From Paenibacillus thalictri (lineage in GTDB: Bacteria > Bacillota > Bacilli > Paenibacillales > NBRC-103111), in contig NZ_SIRE01000013.1 in NCBI RefSeq assembly GCF_004307995.1, forward strand, positions 124,001 to 188,000: a stretch of 64,000 bases of DNA, read 5' to 3'. This document shows positions 7,775-16,184 of this stretch, one piece after another. The notes under the pieces are model-generated. The model was not told where the DNA came from. It did not search any database and was given only the letters and a program-made list of their open reading frames with translations. The first letter of the stretch is position 1; the number at the start of each line of letters is the position of its first letter. Made by a program: the position numbers and the translations under genes.

Positions 7775-8467
7775 ATGATTCGGAAAAAATATGATACAAT
7801 GGAACAAGCGGTTGCCGACATCCATGACGGATCGACTTTGCTTGTCGGCGGTTTCGGAGGAAGCGGACTGCCGTCTAAGCTTATCGCAGCTCTTGTGGAA
7901 CAAGGGGCTCGCGATCTGACGGTTGTGTCGAACAATATCGGAGCGGTTAGCGATGGCGTCGCGGCACTGATCAGCAACAATCAAGTGCGTAAAATCATTT
8001 GCTCGTTTCCAGTAGGTCCGCATGCTAACGACCTTATCGATCGCCTTGCAAACGGGACGATTGAGCTGGAAATTGTCCCGCAGGGCACTTTGGCGGAACG
8101 CATCCGCGCAGGCGGAGCGGGTATCCCGGCTTTCTACACGCCGACAGGTGCGCATACCGAGCTGAGTGAAGGCAAAGAAACACGTGAATTTGACGGCCGG
8201 GTGCACATCTTGGAATCTGCCATCAAAGGCGATTACGCTTTTATTAAAGCACACCGGGCAGACCGTTACGGCAATCTGGTGTTCCGCAAAACACAACGCA
8301 ACTTTAATCCGGTGATGGCAACGGCTGCGCAAGTGACCATTGCCGAAGTGAGCGAAATTGTGGAGCTGGGCGACATCGATCCCGAATCGGTTGTGACACC
8401 ATGCATCTTCGTACATCGTTTGGTGCAAGATGATGCCCCGCATGGGGAGGTGTTCGCAAATGAGTAA
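7775..8467 (+). CDS. CoA-transferase family I, subunit A (3-oxoacid type)
   Basis: The protein has 230 aa and is the alpha subunit of a family I CoA-transferase, which moves CoA between short acids such as succinate, acetate, acetoacetate or 3-oxoadipate. The CoA-binding glycine loop is GGFGGSGLP (residues 25-33), and later landmarks are VPQGTLAERI, GAGIPAFYTPTGAHT and AFIKAHRADRYGNLVF. The stop codon overlaps the start of subunit B by 8 nt, as expected for an obligate heterotetramer. In this operon it probably activates an acid made by the hydrolases or recycles CoA from a released acyl-CoA. Confidence 0.92.
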   Translation: MIRKKYDTMEQAVADIHDGSTLLVGGFGGSGLPSKLIAALVEQGARDLTVVSNNIGAVSDGVAALISNNQVRKIICSFPVGPHANDLIDRLANGTIELEIVPQGTLAERIRAGGAGIPAFYTPTGAHTELSEGKETREFDGRVHILESAIKGDYAFIKAHRADRYGNLVFRKTQRNFNPVMATAAQVTIAEVSEIVELGDIDPESVVTPCIFVHRLVQDDAPHGEVFANE

Positions 8468-9134
8468 AGATCAAGCTCAGACCATAGGATGGTCGATGAA
8501 TGAACTGGCTGCCCGGCTGGCTGCGGACTTGCAAGACGGCTGGTTTGTGAACCTGGGGATCGGGCTGCCGACGCTTGTAGCGGATTTTATCCCCGAAGGT
8601 CGGGAAATTCTTTTTCACAGCGAGAACGGTCTTCTCGGACTCGGTCCGAAGCCTGCGCCGGGCGAAGAAGATATGGATCTCGTCAATGCAGGCAAAGAGC
8701 CGATTACGTTAAAACCCGGCGGTTCCTTCTTCTCGCAAGCGGAATCATTTGCCATCGTGCGTGGCGGCCACTTGGACGCTTCGGTGCTTGGCGCATTCCA
8801 GGTTTCGCAGTGCGGCGATCTCGCCAGTTGGAAGCTGCCCAGCGATCCGCTTGGACGGGTCGGAGGCGCTATGGACCTAACGGTCGGCAGCAAACGCGTT
8901 TTCCTCTTCATGCAGCATTGCACGAATAAAGGGGAGTCCAAAATAGTGGAGGAATGTACGTATCCTCTGACGGCGAGCCGTTGTGTTAATCGGATATATA
9001 CCAACTTGGCGATCATTGATGTGACGGATGAGGGGCTGGCCGTACAAGAGCTTGCTCCCGGCGTAACCTTTGAATACGTGCAAGCAAACACGGCGGCTCC
9101 ACTTACAGATGCAGTTCAACAAGTCAACTTTTGA
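8460..9134 (+). CDS. CoA-transferase family I, subunit B (3-oxoacid type)
   Basis: The protein has 224 aa and carries the catalytic residue of the enzyme: the Glu of SENGLLGLGP, which forms the glutamyl-CoA thioester in this family. VNLGIGLPT and GGAMDLTVGSKRV are further family landmarks. The ORF can be extended upstream, but GGGGAGG (8444-8450) lies 9 nt before ATG 8460 and fixes this start inside the end of subunit A. It is the last gene of the tight run that begins at 1308; the next 102 nt hold a 14-bp palindrome. Confidence 0.92.
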   Translation: MSKDQAQTIGWSMNELAARLAADLQDGWFVNLGIGLPTLVADFIPEGREILFHSENGLLGLGPKPAPGEEDMDLVNAGKEPITLKPGGSFFSQAESFAIVRGGHLDASVLGAFQVSQCGDLASWKLPSDPLGRVGGAMDLTVGSKRVFLFMQHCTNKGESKIVEECTYPLTASRCVNRIYTNLAIIDVTDEGLAVQELAPGVTFEYVQANTAAPLTDAVQQVNF

Positions 9135-9171
9135 TAACAAAGCTTTGATCACAAAACAGCAGCGGAAGCTT

Positions 9172-9185
9172 ATTCGACGTCGAAT
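9172..9185. promoter_or_regulatory. 14-bp perfect palindrome upstream of the GntR gene
   Basis: ATTCGACGTCGAAT is a perfect palindrome located 52 nt before the GntR start codon. Dimeric GntR/HutC proteins bind such symmetrical sites, so it is a candidate autoregulatory operator. It does not resemble the repeat at 1157-1198, so at most one of the two is likely to be the GntR target. Confidence 0.45.
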
Positions 9186-9236
9186 GTTGCATCCACCGTC
9201 CTGTGAAGGATAAATTACGATTCTAGGGGTAAAAGA

Positions 9237-9989
9237 ATGACGAGAGCGACCAAAAAAAATAGAATTGACCGAAATTCGCCTATTCCCATTTACAAACAAA
9301 TTAAGGAAATTATTATTGAGGAGCTGAAAGCTGCCGATAGCGAAGGGCATCCTGCCATCACCGAAGGAGAACTGACCCGCCGGTTCCATGTCAGCCGGGC
9401 GCCCGTACGGCAAGCGCTGAAAGAGCTGGCCGATGAGGGGTACGTGTATCGGGAGCGGGCCAAGGGGACATTTCCCGTACAGGAGCTGCCGGTGCATCCT
9501 CCCAATCTGGAATTAGGGGGACTAGTCAGATATTTCCGCGAACAAGGCATGGATTGCAATTCACGAATCCTCGGCTTGGAGCGTATTGTGCCATCAGACG
9601 ATTTGCGAGAGCTCCTTCGTTTAAACCGGGAAGATAAAGTATTAAGAATTTCTCGATTAATCTATTTGACAAACCGGCCTCTCGCTTGGACACAAACGTA
9701 TTTGTTCGTGACAGAAGATTTTCAACCGACGGTAGATGAGCTTGAAGAGATGCAAAGTGTGTTTCTGCTGCTTGAAAGCGAATTGGGCATTTCCATCACG
9801 CGGGGAGACCACCAAATTTCGGCGTCGGGCGCTAATGAAGAAGAAGCGGAAGTGCTGGACTTTAACATCGGCGATCCCGTTCTTGTTATAGAGACAAAGT
9901 TGTACACGCGGAATAATCAGCTGATCGGCTGGAGAAGAGCCGTAAATATCCCTGACGATTACAAGGTTTCTTTTACAGTGAATCGTTGA
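9237..9989 (+). CDS. GntR-family regulator, HutC subfamily (UTRA domain)
   Basis: This 250-residue regulator has an N-terminal winged helix (about residues 10-80). The motif there, ITEGELTRRFHVSRAPVRQA followed by LADEGYVYRERAKGTF, is typical of GntR proteins. The UTRA ligand-binding domain follows, with DDLRELLRL and KVLRISRLIYL, and ends in VIETKLYT. UTRA domains bind small acids, sugars or phosphosugars; the cluster's substrate or an intermediate would be the natural ligand here. AGGGG lies 7 nt before ATG. Position between the CoA-transferase genes and the permease argues that it controls the whole cluster. Confidence 0.9.
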   Translation: MTRATKKNRIDRNSPIPIYKQIKEIIIEELKAADSEGHPAITEGELTRRFHVSRAPVRQALKELADEGYVYRERAKGTFPVQELPVHPPNLELGGLVRYFREQGMDCNSRILGLERIVPSDDLRELLRLNREDKVLRISRLIYLTNRPLAWTQTYLFVTEDFQPTVDELEEMQSVFLLLESELGISITRGDHQISASGANEEEAEVLDFNIGDPVLVIETKLYTRNNQLIGWRRAVNIPDDYKVSFTVNR

Positions 9990-10036
9990 AATTAGGCATC
10001 TTTCGAGGGGAACGTTAGACATGTCTGACAGCGGAT

Positions 10037-10075
10037 AAACTCCTTGGTTCGGAATGGAATTTGGGAGTTTGTTTT
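10037..10075 (+). terminator. Possible rho-independent terminator after the GntR gene
   Basis: AAACTCC (10037-10043) and GGAGTTT (10064-10070) can pair around a 20-nt loop, followed by GTTTT. The stem is short and the loop long, so only weak or conditional termination is expected. Confidence 0.35.
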
Positions 10076-10147
10076 CGCTATGGAAATCCATTGATTCGGG
10101 GAGCAGACCGGATATTGTCTTCTATTTGAGACTGGGGGATTATTAGT

Positions 10148-11500
10148 ATGCCTAAACTAAATATTTCGGATATTGTGAATGAAAGTAAATTTAACCGCTT
10201 TCATATCGGGTTATTGATTAGCTGCTGCGTGATCATTATTTTTGATATGTTCGACCTTGTGATTTACGGTTCCGTCATACCAATCCTTCTGAAGGAATGG
10301 TCGATATCTCCCATTCAAGCTGGGGCTATCGGCAGCTACGGTTTTTTCGGGATGATGGTCGGAGCTGTCTGTTTCGGGATTTTTGCTGACAAATTCGGAA
10401 GGAAAACCGGACTTATTTTAAGCGTTATCTTGTTTAGCGTGTTTACGTTCTTCTGTGCATTTGCGCCTGGACCGACATCGTTCTCGATTTTTCGCTTTAT
10501 TGCCGGAATAGGGATTGGCGGTGTTCTGCCCAATGTCATTGCTTTAATAACCGATTACACACCAAAACATTTGCATAACCTGATGATCTCGATCGCTTTG
10601 TGCAGCTTTTCGATAGGCGGTATTGTTGCCGGGCTTATAGGGATCTACTTTATCCCGCTAACAGGGTGGCAAAGTGTTTATTGGGCGGCAGCGCTGCCGA
10701 TTCTGTTCATCCCCTTTATGCTCAAGTATTTTCACGATTCGCCGGCTATGCTGCTGGCAAAGGGACGAATCGCCGAGCTGCGTGCCGTGCTTTCCAAAGT
10801 GAATAACAAGATCGCATTAATTCCGGATATGGAATTTGAAACGAATTACACTAAAGAATCCGGTTCCCCGGTAACGGCATTGTTTAAAAACAACCGCGCT
10901 TTAGGTACTGTGATGATCTGGATTGCCTTCTTTATGTCTTTGCTCATGTACAACGGCTTAACAACTTGGTTGCCCAATCTGATGTTTAAGGCCGGTTATC
11001 CACTGGGCTCCAGCCTGAGTTTCTCGATTGTTTTAAATATCGGGGCGATTATTGGAACGTTAGTTCTTGGAAGGCTTGCCGATAAGCACGGAGTTAAAAA
11101 AGTGCTTGTCCCGATGTTTATCGTCGCTTCGATTTGCTTGGCAATTTTAGGTTTTAAATATAACATGATCATTTTATATGTGCTTGTTGCTATAACCGGC
11201 GCGTGCACCATGGGAGCTCAGAACATCTCTTATTCCATTGCGGCGCAATATTATCCTCCGTCCATGCGCTCTACGGCTGTAGGGTTTGCTTCGGGGATTG
11301 GAAGAATTGGCGGGATTATCGGCCCGACATTCGGAGGCATATTGGTAGCATTGAATTTATCTTTACAAATGAATTTTCTTTCATTTGCGCTACCGGGTAT
11401 TTTAGCGGCCATTGCATTTTCGCTTGTACCTTTAAAGTTTGATTCCAGTCAACATGTTCCTCTGCCAACGGATACAAATACGGAAGCTGCCGGTAAATAG
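10148..11500 (+). CDS. MFS permease, aromatic acid:H+ symporter type
   Basis: This 450-residue, 12-TM major facilitator carries the two halves and loop motifs of the aromatic-acid/H+ symporter group. FDMFDLVIYGSVIP lies in TM1, GIFADKFGRKTG in the loop 2-3, RFIAGIGIGGVLPN in TM4, and GRLADKHGVKK repeats the loop motif in the second half. Characterised relatives (PcaK, MhpT, BenK) import benzoates, hydroxyphenylpropionates or protocatechuate. An acidic, perhaps aromatic, substrate for the cluster is inferred from this permease and the FAD hydroxylase behind it. A GGGGGAT site lies 8-9 nt before ATG. Confidence 0.88.
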   Translation: MPKLNISDIVNESKFNRFHIGLLISCCVIIIFDMFDLVIYGSVIPILLKEWSISPIQAGAIGSYGFFGMMVGAVCFGIFADKFGRKTGLILSVILFSVFTFFCAFAPGPTSFSIFRFIAGIGIGGVLPNVIALITDYTPKHLHNLMISIALCSFSIGGIVAGLIGIYFIPLTGWQSVYWAAALPILFIPFMLKYFHDSPAMLLAKGRIAELRAVLSKVNNKIALIPDMEFETNYTKESGSPVTALFKNNRALGTVMIWIAFFMSLLMYNGLTTWLPNLMFKAGYPLGSSLSFSIVLNIGAIIGTLVLGRLADKHGVKKVLVPMFIVASICLAILGFKYNMIILYVLVAITGACTMGAQNISYSIAAQYYPPSMRSTAVGFASGIGRIGGIIGPTFGGILVALNLSLQMNFLSFALPGILAAIAFSLVPLKFDSSQHVPLPTDTNTEAAGK

Positions 11501-11567
11501 CGGCCATTTAAATATTCTAAATATTCAGAATACAACGAAAATATAATGAAAACGGGAGGAGACACGT

Positions 11568-12668
11568 ATGAAAGCGAAATCGGAATTACGGGTAGTGATT
11601 ATTGGCGGCGGTATCGCCGGGGCTGCTGCTGCTGTAGCTTTAAAGAAAGAAGGCATCCGTGCCGAGGTTTACGAGCAAGCGCCAGAGTTAAAAGAGGTCG
11701 GTGCCGGCATCGGATTGCGTCCGCCAACGATCCGATACATGAAAGATTGGGGGATGTACGGAGATATTGAAAAAGTAACCACCCATACCGACTATATGGA
11801 GCTGCTGACCGGTGACGGCGATGTGTACCATAAGGAACGATGGCCTGTTTTGACAGACAACCCGGAGGAACGGTATGCACGTTTTGTGCATCGCGCAGAC
11901 TTGTTGGACACTTTAATTGCGCAATTGCCACCTGAAACCGTCCACTTAAATCATCGCTGCTCATCTATTACCGATCATGGTCATTATGCGGAGGTTCATT
12001 TTGAAAACGGCCATTCGGTGGAAGCGGATTTGGTGATTGGCGCCGATGGAATCCGTTCTGTCGTCCGGTCCAAAGTATTTGGCGACAATAAGCTTGTTTA
12101 TTCCGGATACCATGCGTATCGTACGCTGATTAACGAAGAACAATGTCTAGGTCTTCACTCAGCAGATAATAATTTGCGTATTTTAATTGAAGGCAAAGTG
12201 CAAGTGTATTTGCTGCCGTTGCAGCTTCGCAAACAAGTTTCGTTAGATATTACGGCCCCGTCGGCGGATTTCTCTTTGAGACCCGTGGTAACCAAACAAG
12301 ATCTTGTCGATTCGGTCAAAGAATATGGTTCTACGATGATTCAAGTGGTAGAAAATTTGAATATCGAGGATTTTACATGCCGTCCGTTATATGATTTTGA
12401 TCCGCTTGAACGCTGGAATACAAATTGTGTGACCTTAGTCGGAGACGCTGCGCATGCGATGCTCCACAATATCGGGCAAGGCGCAAATATGGCGCTTCAA
12501 GATGCGGGAGCGTTAGCTGTAGCGTTATCTGAATCCGGCACGATTCCCGAAGCTTTGCAAAAATACGAAGCGCGCAGAAAACCGCTTACCTCCAAATATC
12601 AAGAGTTATCCCGCCACTTTCCGACTCGTGAAATGGAAACCGTTTTCACGGAGAAAGATTATTATTAA
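11568..12668 (+). CDS. FAD-dependent aromatic-ring-type monooxygenase (salicylate-hydroxylase-like)
   Basis: The protein has 366 aa and all three fingerprints of group A flavoprotein monooxygenases: the FAD dinucleotide motif IIGGGIAGAAAA (about residues 10-21), the DG motif VIGADGIRS (about 155-163) and the GD motif LVGDAAHAMLHNIGQGA (about 287-303). These NAD(P)H-dependent enzymes hydroxylate aromatic or related cyclic acids. GGGAGGAG precedes ATG. The upstream gap holds a tandem TAAATATTC repeat (11509-11526) and a TATAAT (11542-11547) without a good -35 box, so an activator-dependent internal promoter is possible. Confidence 0.9.
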   Translation: MKAKSELRVVIIGGGIAGAAAAVALKKEGIRAEVYEQAPELKEVGAGIGLRPPTIRYMKDWGMYGDIEKVTTHTDYMELLTGDGDVYHKERWPVLTDNPEERYARFVHRADLLDTLIAQLPPETVHLNHRCSSITDHGHYAEVHFENGHSVEADLVIGADGIRSVVRSKVFGDNKLVYSGYHAYRTLINEEQCLGLHSADNNLRILIEGKVQVYLLPLQLRKQVSLDITAPSADFSLRPVVTKQDLVDSVKEYGSTMIQVVENLNIEDFTCRPLYDFDPLERWNTNCVTLVGDAAHAMLHNIGQGANMALQDAGALAVALSESGTIPEALQKYEARRKPLTSKYQELSRHFPTREMETVFTEKDYY

Positions 12669-12706
12669 TCCAGCATAAGGCTGAAAGGATAAAGGAGGTT
12701 TAACAA

Positions 12707-13630
12707 GTGCCCGTACATCCCTTGATCAAAATGGTATTGGATTCGATCCCCGTGTCTGCCGAAAAACATAAAATTATTCCGGAAGAACACAGAAAAGTGT
12801 TTAATGCACCCGTATTGCCTGTTGAACAACGCGTGAAGGTTTACGATGTAGAAGATACAATCGTTTCTACTCCGGATGCGGAAATTCCCGTAAGAATTTA
12901 TACTCCGGATAACCGCGAGGTTTATCCACTGTTGATCTATTTCCACGGCGGCGCGTTTTTCTCGGGAAATTTGGAAAGCCACGATGAAATCATACGTCCG
13001 ATTTGTATGGAATCCGGTTATAAAGTCATCGCTGTCGATTACCGTCTGGCGCCGGAGTATCCTTTCCCTGTTCCGTTGGAGGATTGCTACAACGTCACAA
13101 AATGGGCTGCTGAGCACCGGGAAGAGCTGCAATGGGACGGCCAAAACCTTGCGCTCGCCGGAGACAGCGCAGGCGGGAACCTGGTTGCGGCGGTCACTTA
13201 TATGGCGCGTGACAGAAAAGAATTTGCCGTTACGAAGCAAGTATTGTTTTATCCGTCGCTGGATCTTGATTTTACGGAATTCCGTTATCCTTCGTTAATC
13301 GAAAACGGTAAAGGTTATTTTGTGGAGAGCGATCAAATCGCCGAGCATAACTCATTTTATTTATTAGGCGGCGCAGATACGCATCATCCGCTTGTGTCAC
13401 CGCTCCGGGAACATAACTTGGAGCATCTGCCTGCAGCGCTTGTCATTACGGCGGAATTCGATCCGTTCCGCGACGAAGGTGAGTTATTTGCCGCTAAGTT
13501 AAAACAAAGCGGCGTGCAGGTGGAGTTAAAAAGATATGAAGGAGCGACCCACGGTTTCTTAGGTAAATTTACGCATTTGGATGAATATAAAAACGTTTAT
13601 AAGTTAACGAGTGAATTTTTAAGATCGTAA
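12707..13630 (+). CDS. Alpha/beta hydrolase, HSL (GDXG) family esterase
   Basis: The protein has 307 aa and is a cytosolic carboxylesterase of the hormone-sensitive-lipase family. The oxyanion motif FHGGAFFSG (about residues 77-85), the nucleophile motif GDSAGGN (about 151-157), the Asp in EFDPFRDEGE and the His in GATHGFLG complete the triad. It probably hydrolyses a small ester. The start codon is GTG at 12707, chosen because AAAGGAGG (12691-12698) is perfectly placed and no ATG fits. It follows the monooxygenase gene by 38 nt, and the two are probably co-transcribed. Confidence 0.92.
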   Translation: MPVHPLIKMVLDSIPVSAEKHKIIPEEHRKVFNAPVLPVEQRVKVYDVEDTIVSTPDAEIPVRIYTPDNREVYPLLIYFHGGAFFSGNLESHDEIIRPICMESGYKVIAVDYRLAPEYPFPVPLEDCYNVTKWAAEHREELQWDGQNLALAGDSAGGNLVAAVTYMARDRKEFAVTKQVLFYPSLDLDFTEFRYPSLIENGKGYFVESDQIAEHNSFYLLGGADTHHPLVSPLREHNLEHLPAALVITAEFDPFRDEGELFAAKLKQSGVQVELKRYEGATHGFLGKFTHLDEYKNVYKLTSEFLRS

Positions 13631-13762
13631 GCCGGGTTGGCAGATTAGATTGTTTTTGTTTGATATAAGCGCAGATGAGGTTTGGCAGCAGGTTTTGTTA
13701 GCAAATAGCTATGTATTTACTTGCTGTTAGGCCTCTTTGGCTTGCTTTTTATCACATGCAAT

Positions 13763-13776
13763 TGAAAACGCTTAAA
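13763..13776 (+). promoter_or_regulatory. Possible CcpA (cre) site upstream of an MFS gene
   Basis: TGAAAACGCTTAAA matches the cre pattern TGWAARCGYTWNCW at 13 of 14 positions and lies 57 nt before the MFS start codon, in a range where CcpA usually represses. The mismatch is at the same place as in the site at 1060-1073. Confidence 0.35.
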
Positions 13777-13832
13777 TGGGCGGCCGATTCAAATGTATGT
13801 ATTTGTTATTATTTTAAGAAAGGGTGTACCCT

Positions 13833-15074
13833 ATGGAGAAACGAAAGTTTTGGAGTTATGAAAATAAGTTGGTAACGATCTTTTTCTTTGTCATCGGTTT
13901 TGTTTTTTTTGACCGGCTCGCTATTAACTTTCTAGTTCCGTTTATCCAGAAGGACTTTACTTTAACCAATACGCAAATCGGCTTGCTTGGTTCGGCGTTA
14001 TCGCTTGTGTGGGCATTCTCCAGCCCGCTGGGAGGTTTTTTGTCCGATAAGGTCAAAAGCAGAAAAACGGTTTTAGCTATTTTTGTTCTAGGTTTTTCTG
14101 TCATCTCTTTATCGCAAGGGCTGGTTGCGACTTTTGCCCTGCTGTTTGTGCTGAGAATGATTATGGGATTGCTGGAAGGTCCTATTGTGCCGATCACACA
14201 ATCCATTCTGGTAGCGGAATCGTCGGAGTCACGTCGCGGGTTTAATCTAGGATTTACGCTGAACACGGCCAACGGCGTGTTTGGGAGCTTCTTGGCGCCG
14301 CTTGTCATCGTCGCTTTGGCCAATCTGTTTGATTGGCGAACCGCTTTTTATTTAACGATCATACCGGGCATTATGATCGTATTTTTCATTTGGAAGTCGG
14401 TGAGAGAACCGAAGCGACTGTCTGAAGAAGCCGCTTCGCAAACTTCCGCCATTGAGAAATTAAGCTTAAAAGATGTGCTTGGCCATCGGAATATATGGTT
14501 AACCGTGTTGATTTTCAGCTGTTTTATGATCTATTTGATGGCTTTCCAAATATTTGGTCCTGTTTACATGGTGAATGACAAACATATGTCTACGACAACG
14601 ATGAGTTTTGTCATGGCAGCTTTTGGAGCCGGAACCGCGATCTTGGGGTTTGTTGTTCCCGCTATCTCAGATCGGATCGGCCGTAAGCCGACGGCGCTTA
14701 TTTTTGGCTTTCTTTCGATATTTGCCCCGTTTGCTATTTTATATGTGCAATCCGAGATGCTTATGGTCGTTTTGGTATTCCTGTTTTCGTCGGGAATGGG
14801 TGTAGGCGCGTTACTGATGTCCGTTATACCGTCCGAATCCGTGCCTGCCAAATATCGCGGAATTGCCATCGGCTTAACTACGGGGATTGGGGAATTGTTC
14901 GGCGGCGTTCTGAACCCGATATTCAGCGGGATGGCCGCCGACGTCTGGGGACTTTCGGCACCACTTCTGATCAGCTCATGCGGCGCGCTGCTTGCTTTTA
15001 TTTTATCGATGTTTTTGATCGAAACGGCTCCTGTGAAAATTCAGGCAAACAGCGGAATAAAAATGGATGTATAA
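13833..15074 (+). CDS. MFS permease (anion/organic-acid symporter-like)
   Basis: This 413-residue, 12-TM major facilitator has the loop motif GGFLSDKVKSRKTV and a LEGPIVPI segment in TM4. It resembles the anion:cation symporter and hexuronate transporter side of the superfamily rather than the drug pumps. Its substrate is not clear; carriage of the catabolic cluster's compound or a product is likely. AGAAAGGG lies 8 nt before ATG 13833; the in-frame GTG at 13824 overlaps that site and was rejected. The 200-nt gap upstream holds a cre-like site and an imperfect hairpin-rich stretch (about 13670-13740). Confidence 0.82.
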   Translation: MEKRKFWSYENKLVTIFFFVIGFVFFDRLAINFLVPFIQKDFTLTNTQIGLLGSALSLVWAFSSPLGGFLSDKVKSRKTVLAIFVLGFSVISLSQGLVATFALLFVLRMIMGLLEGPIVPITQSILVAESSESRRGFNLGFTLNTANGVFGSFLAPLVIVALANLFDWRTAFYLTIIPGIMIVFFIWKSVREPKRLSEEAASQTSAIEKLSLKDVLGHRNIWLTVLIFSCFMIYLMAFQIFGPVYMVNDKHMSTTTMSFVMAAFGAGTAILGFVVPAISDRIGRKPTALIFGFLSIFAPFAILYVQSEMLMVVLVFLFSSGMGVGALLMSVIPSESVPAKYRGIAIGLTTGIGELFGGVLNPIFSGMAADVWGLSAPLLISSCGALLAFILSMFLIETAPVKIQANSGIKMDV

Positions 15075-15116
15075 GCTGGGGTGGACCCGCCGATCATTTC
15101 TGAGAGGATTAGAAGG

Positions 15117-15959
15117 ATGGATACGATTGAAGCGCTGATCTTGGCTGCGCCTTACATGCAGGAAATCATCCGTGAGGATTGCAGTATTGCAATTCAAGAT
15201 AGAGAGAAATTTATATATTTTCTCCCGTCAAAAACGATTGTTACCGGCGGTATTAAGACGGGAGACCCGCTGGCGCAAGACTCTACAAATTTTAAAATGC
15301 TGAAAAACGGCAGAGAAAAAAATGTCGTTCATATCCCGGCTTATAAGAAATCGGCTGCGCCGGTTGACGTGCTTTTTCTGCCGGTAACAGATGAACAAGA
15401 TGAAGTTGTCGCCGCCGTCTGCGTCGCGTACAGCCGTGAAACACAAAATCGGTTGGAAATGTTAATCGGGGAAATCGAAAAAATCACCGATCAACTCGTC
15501 AATAACGTCCAGCATGTAGCTGCCCATTCGGCGGAATTGTCGGCTGCTTCGGAACAAGTTTTTGACTATGCCAAACAAGCTGTACAGAACTCGAAACAAG
15601 TGAGTCAGGTAACCAGCTTCATTCGGGAAATTTCCACGCAAACGAATCTGCTCGGTTTAAATGCTTCCATCGAAGCGGCCAGAGCCGGTGGCGAGGTGGG
15701 GGCCGGTTTTGGCGTTGTGGCGAAGGAAATACGCAGGCTCTCGGAAGATACGAAGAAAGCGACTGCGCGCATCGAAGATTCATTGTATAGCGTCATGTTG
15801 TCCAACAAGCAGATGGAAACCAGGGTGAGTGAAATTTCCTTATCTTCTTATGAACAATCGGAGCTCGTCGGCAGCTTTAGCGAAGTAATCGGCCAACTTC
15901 ATGAAACTACCCATAAATTGAACATGTTTATCAAGAAATTGATTACTTACGAATCATAG
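15117..15959 (+). CDS. Soluble methyl-accepting chemotaxis protein
   Basis: The protein has 280 aa and no membrane segment. The N-terminal 120 residues form a small sensor-like domain of unknown type. The rest is a coiled-coil signalling domain whose hairpin tip carries IREISTQTNLLGLNASIEAARAG and VVAKEIRRLSEDT, the binding site for CheA/CheW. The layout resembles cytosolic receptors such as Bacillus YfmS. Placement directly after a permease gene suggests that it reports on the imported compound or on cell energy state. ATG 15117 was preferred over GTG 15081 because AGAGG precedes it and the longer N-terminus is not family-like. Confidence 0.88.
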   Translation: MDTIEALILAAPYMQEIIREDCSIAIQDREKFIYFLPSKTIVTGGIKTGDPLAQDSTNFKMLKNGREKNVVHIPAYKKSAAPVDVLFLPVTDEQDEVVAAVCVAYSRETQNRLEMLIGEIEKITDQLVNNVQHVAAHSAELSAASEQVFDYAKQAVQNSKQVSQVTSFIREISTQTNLLGLNASIEAARAGGEVGAGFGVVAKEIRRLSEDTKKATARIEDSLYSVMLSNKQMETRVSEISLSSYEQSELVGSFSEVIGQLHETTHKLNMFIKKLITYES

Positions 15960-16025
15960 CTCATAAACCGCTGCGTGCTGCTTCGCCAGATGCCGGGACG
16001 GATCTCGGAACCGTAAAAAAATAAA

Positions 16026-16070
16026 GATGCTCAGGAGGATGTGGCGTACTCCGTGAGCATCTCTTTTTTT
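16026..16070 (+). terminator. Rho-independent terminator after the chemoreceptor gene
   Basis: GATGCTCA (16026-16033) pairs with TGAGCATC (16054-16061), and the inner bases can extend the stem (GGAG with CTCC). A run of T follows at once. This ends the first region. Confidence 0.85.
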
Positions 16071-16124
16071 AAGTTAAGCCCGTGCTCTCATTATTTGATA
16101 CTTATCACAAAGTGGAAATAAATG

Positions 16125-16168
16125 TTGACTCAATACGATATATCGGTATATTATTACGATATATCGTA
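16125..16168 (+). promoter_or_regulatory. Promoter with two PadR-type operators
   Basis: TTGACT (16125-16130) and TATATT (16147-16152) with a 16-nt spacer form the promoter. The core ACGATATATCG occurs at 16135-16145 and 16156-16166, 21 nt apart, which is two helical turns. The second copy sits in the perfect palindrome TACGATATATCGTA (16155-16168). One copy fills the spacer and the other follows the -10 box. Autorepression by the PadR protein encoded next is inferred. Confidence 0.75.
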
Positions 16169-16184
16169 TTGGAGGTGTTCAAAC

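Noticed and set aside
13670..13740. Imperfect stem-loops between the esterase and MFS genes, considered as riboswitch or terminator
   Set aside because: Stems are short and interrupted, the T-run is misplaced, and I recognise no riboswitch core.
13798..13816. Resemblance of the AT-rich segment before the second MFS gene to the repeat at 1157-1198
   Set aside because: Only the core TTGTTAT matches on the complement, which is too short in such AT-rich DNA.
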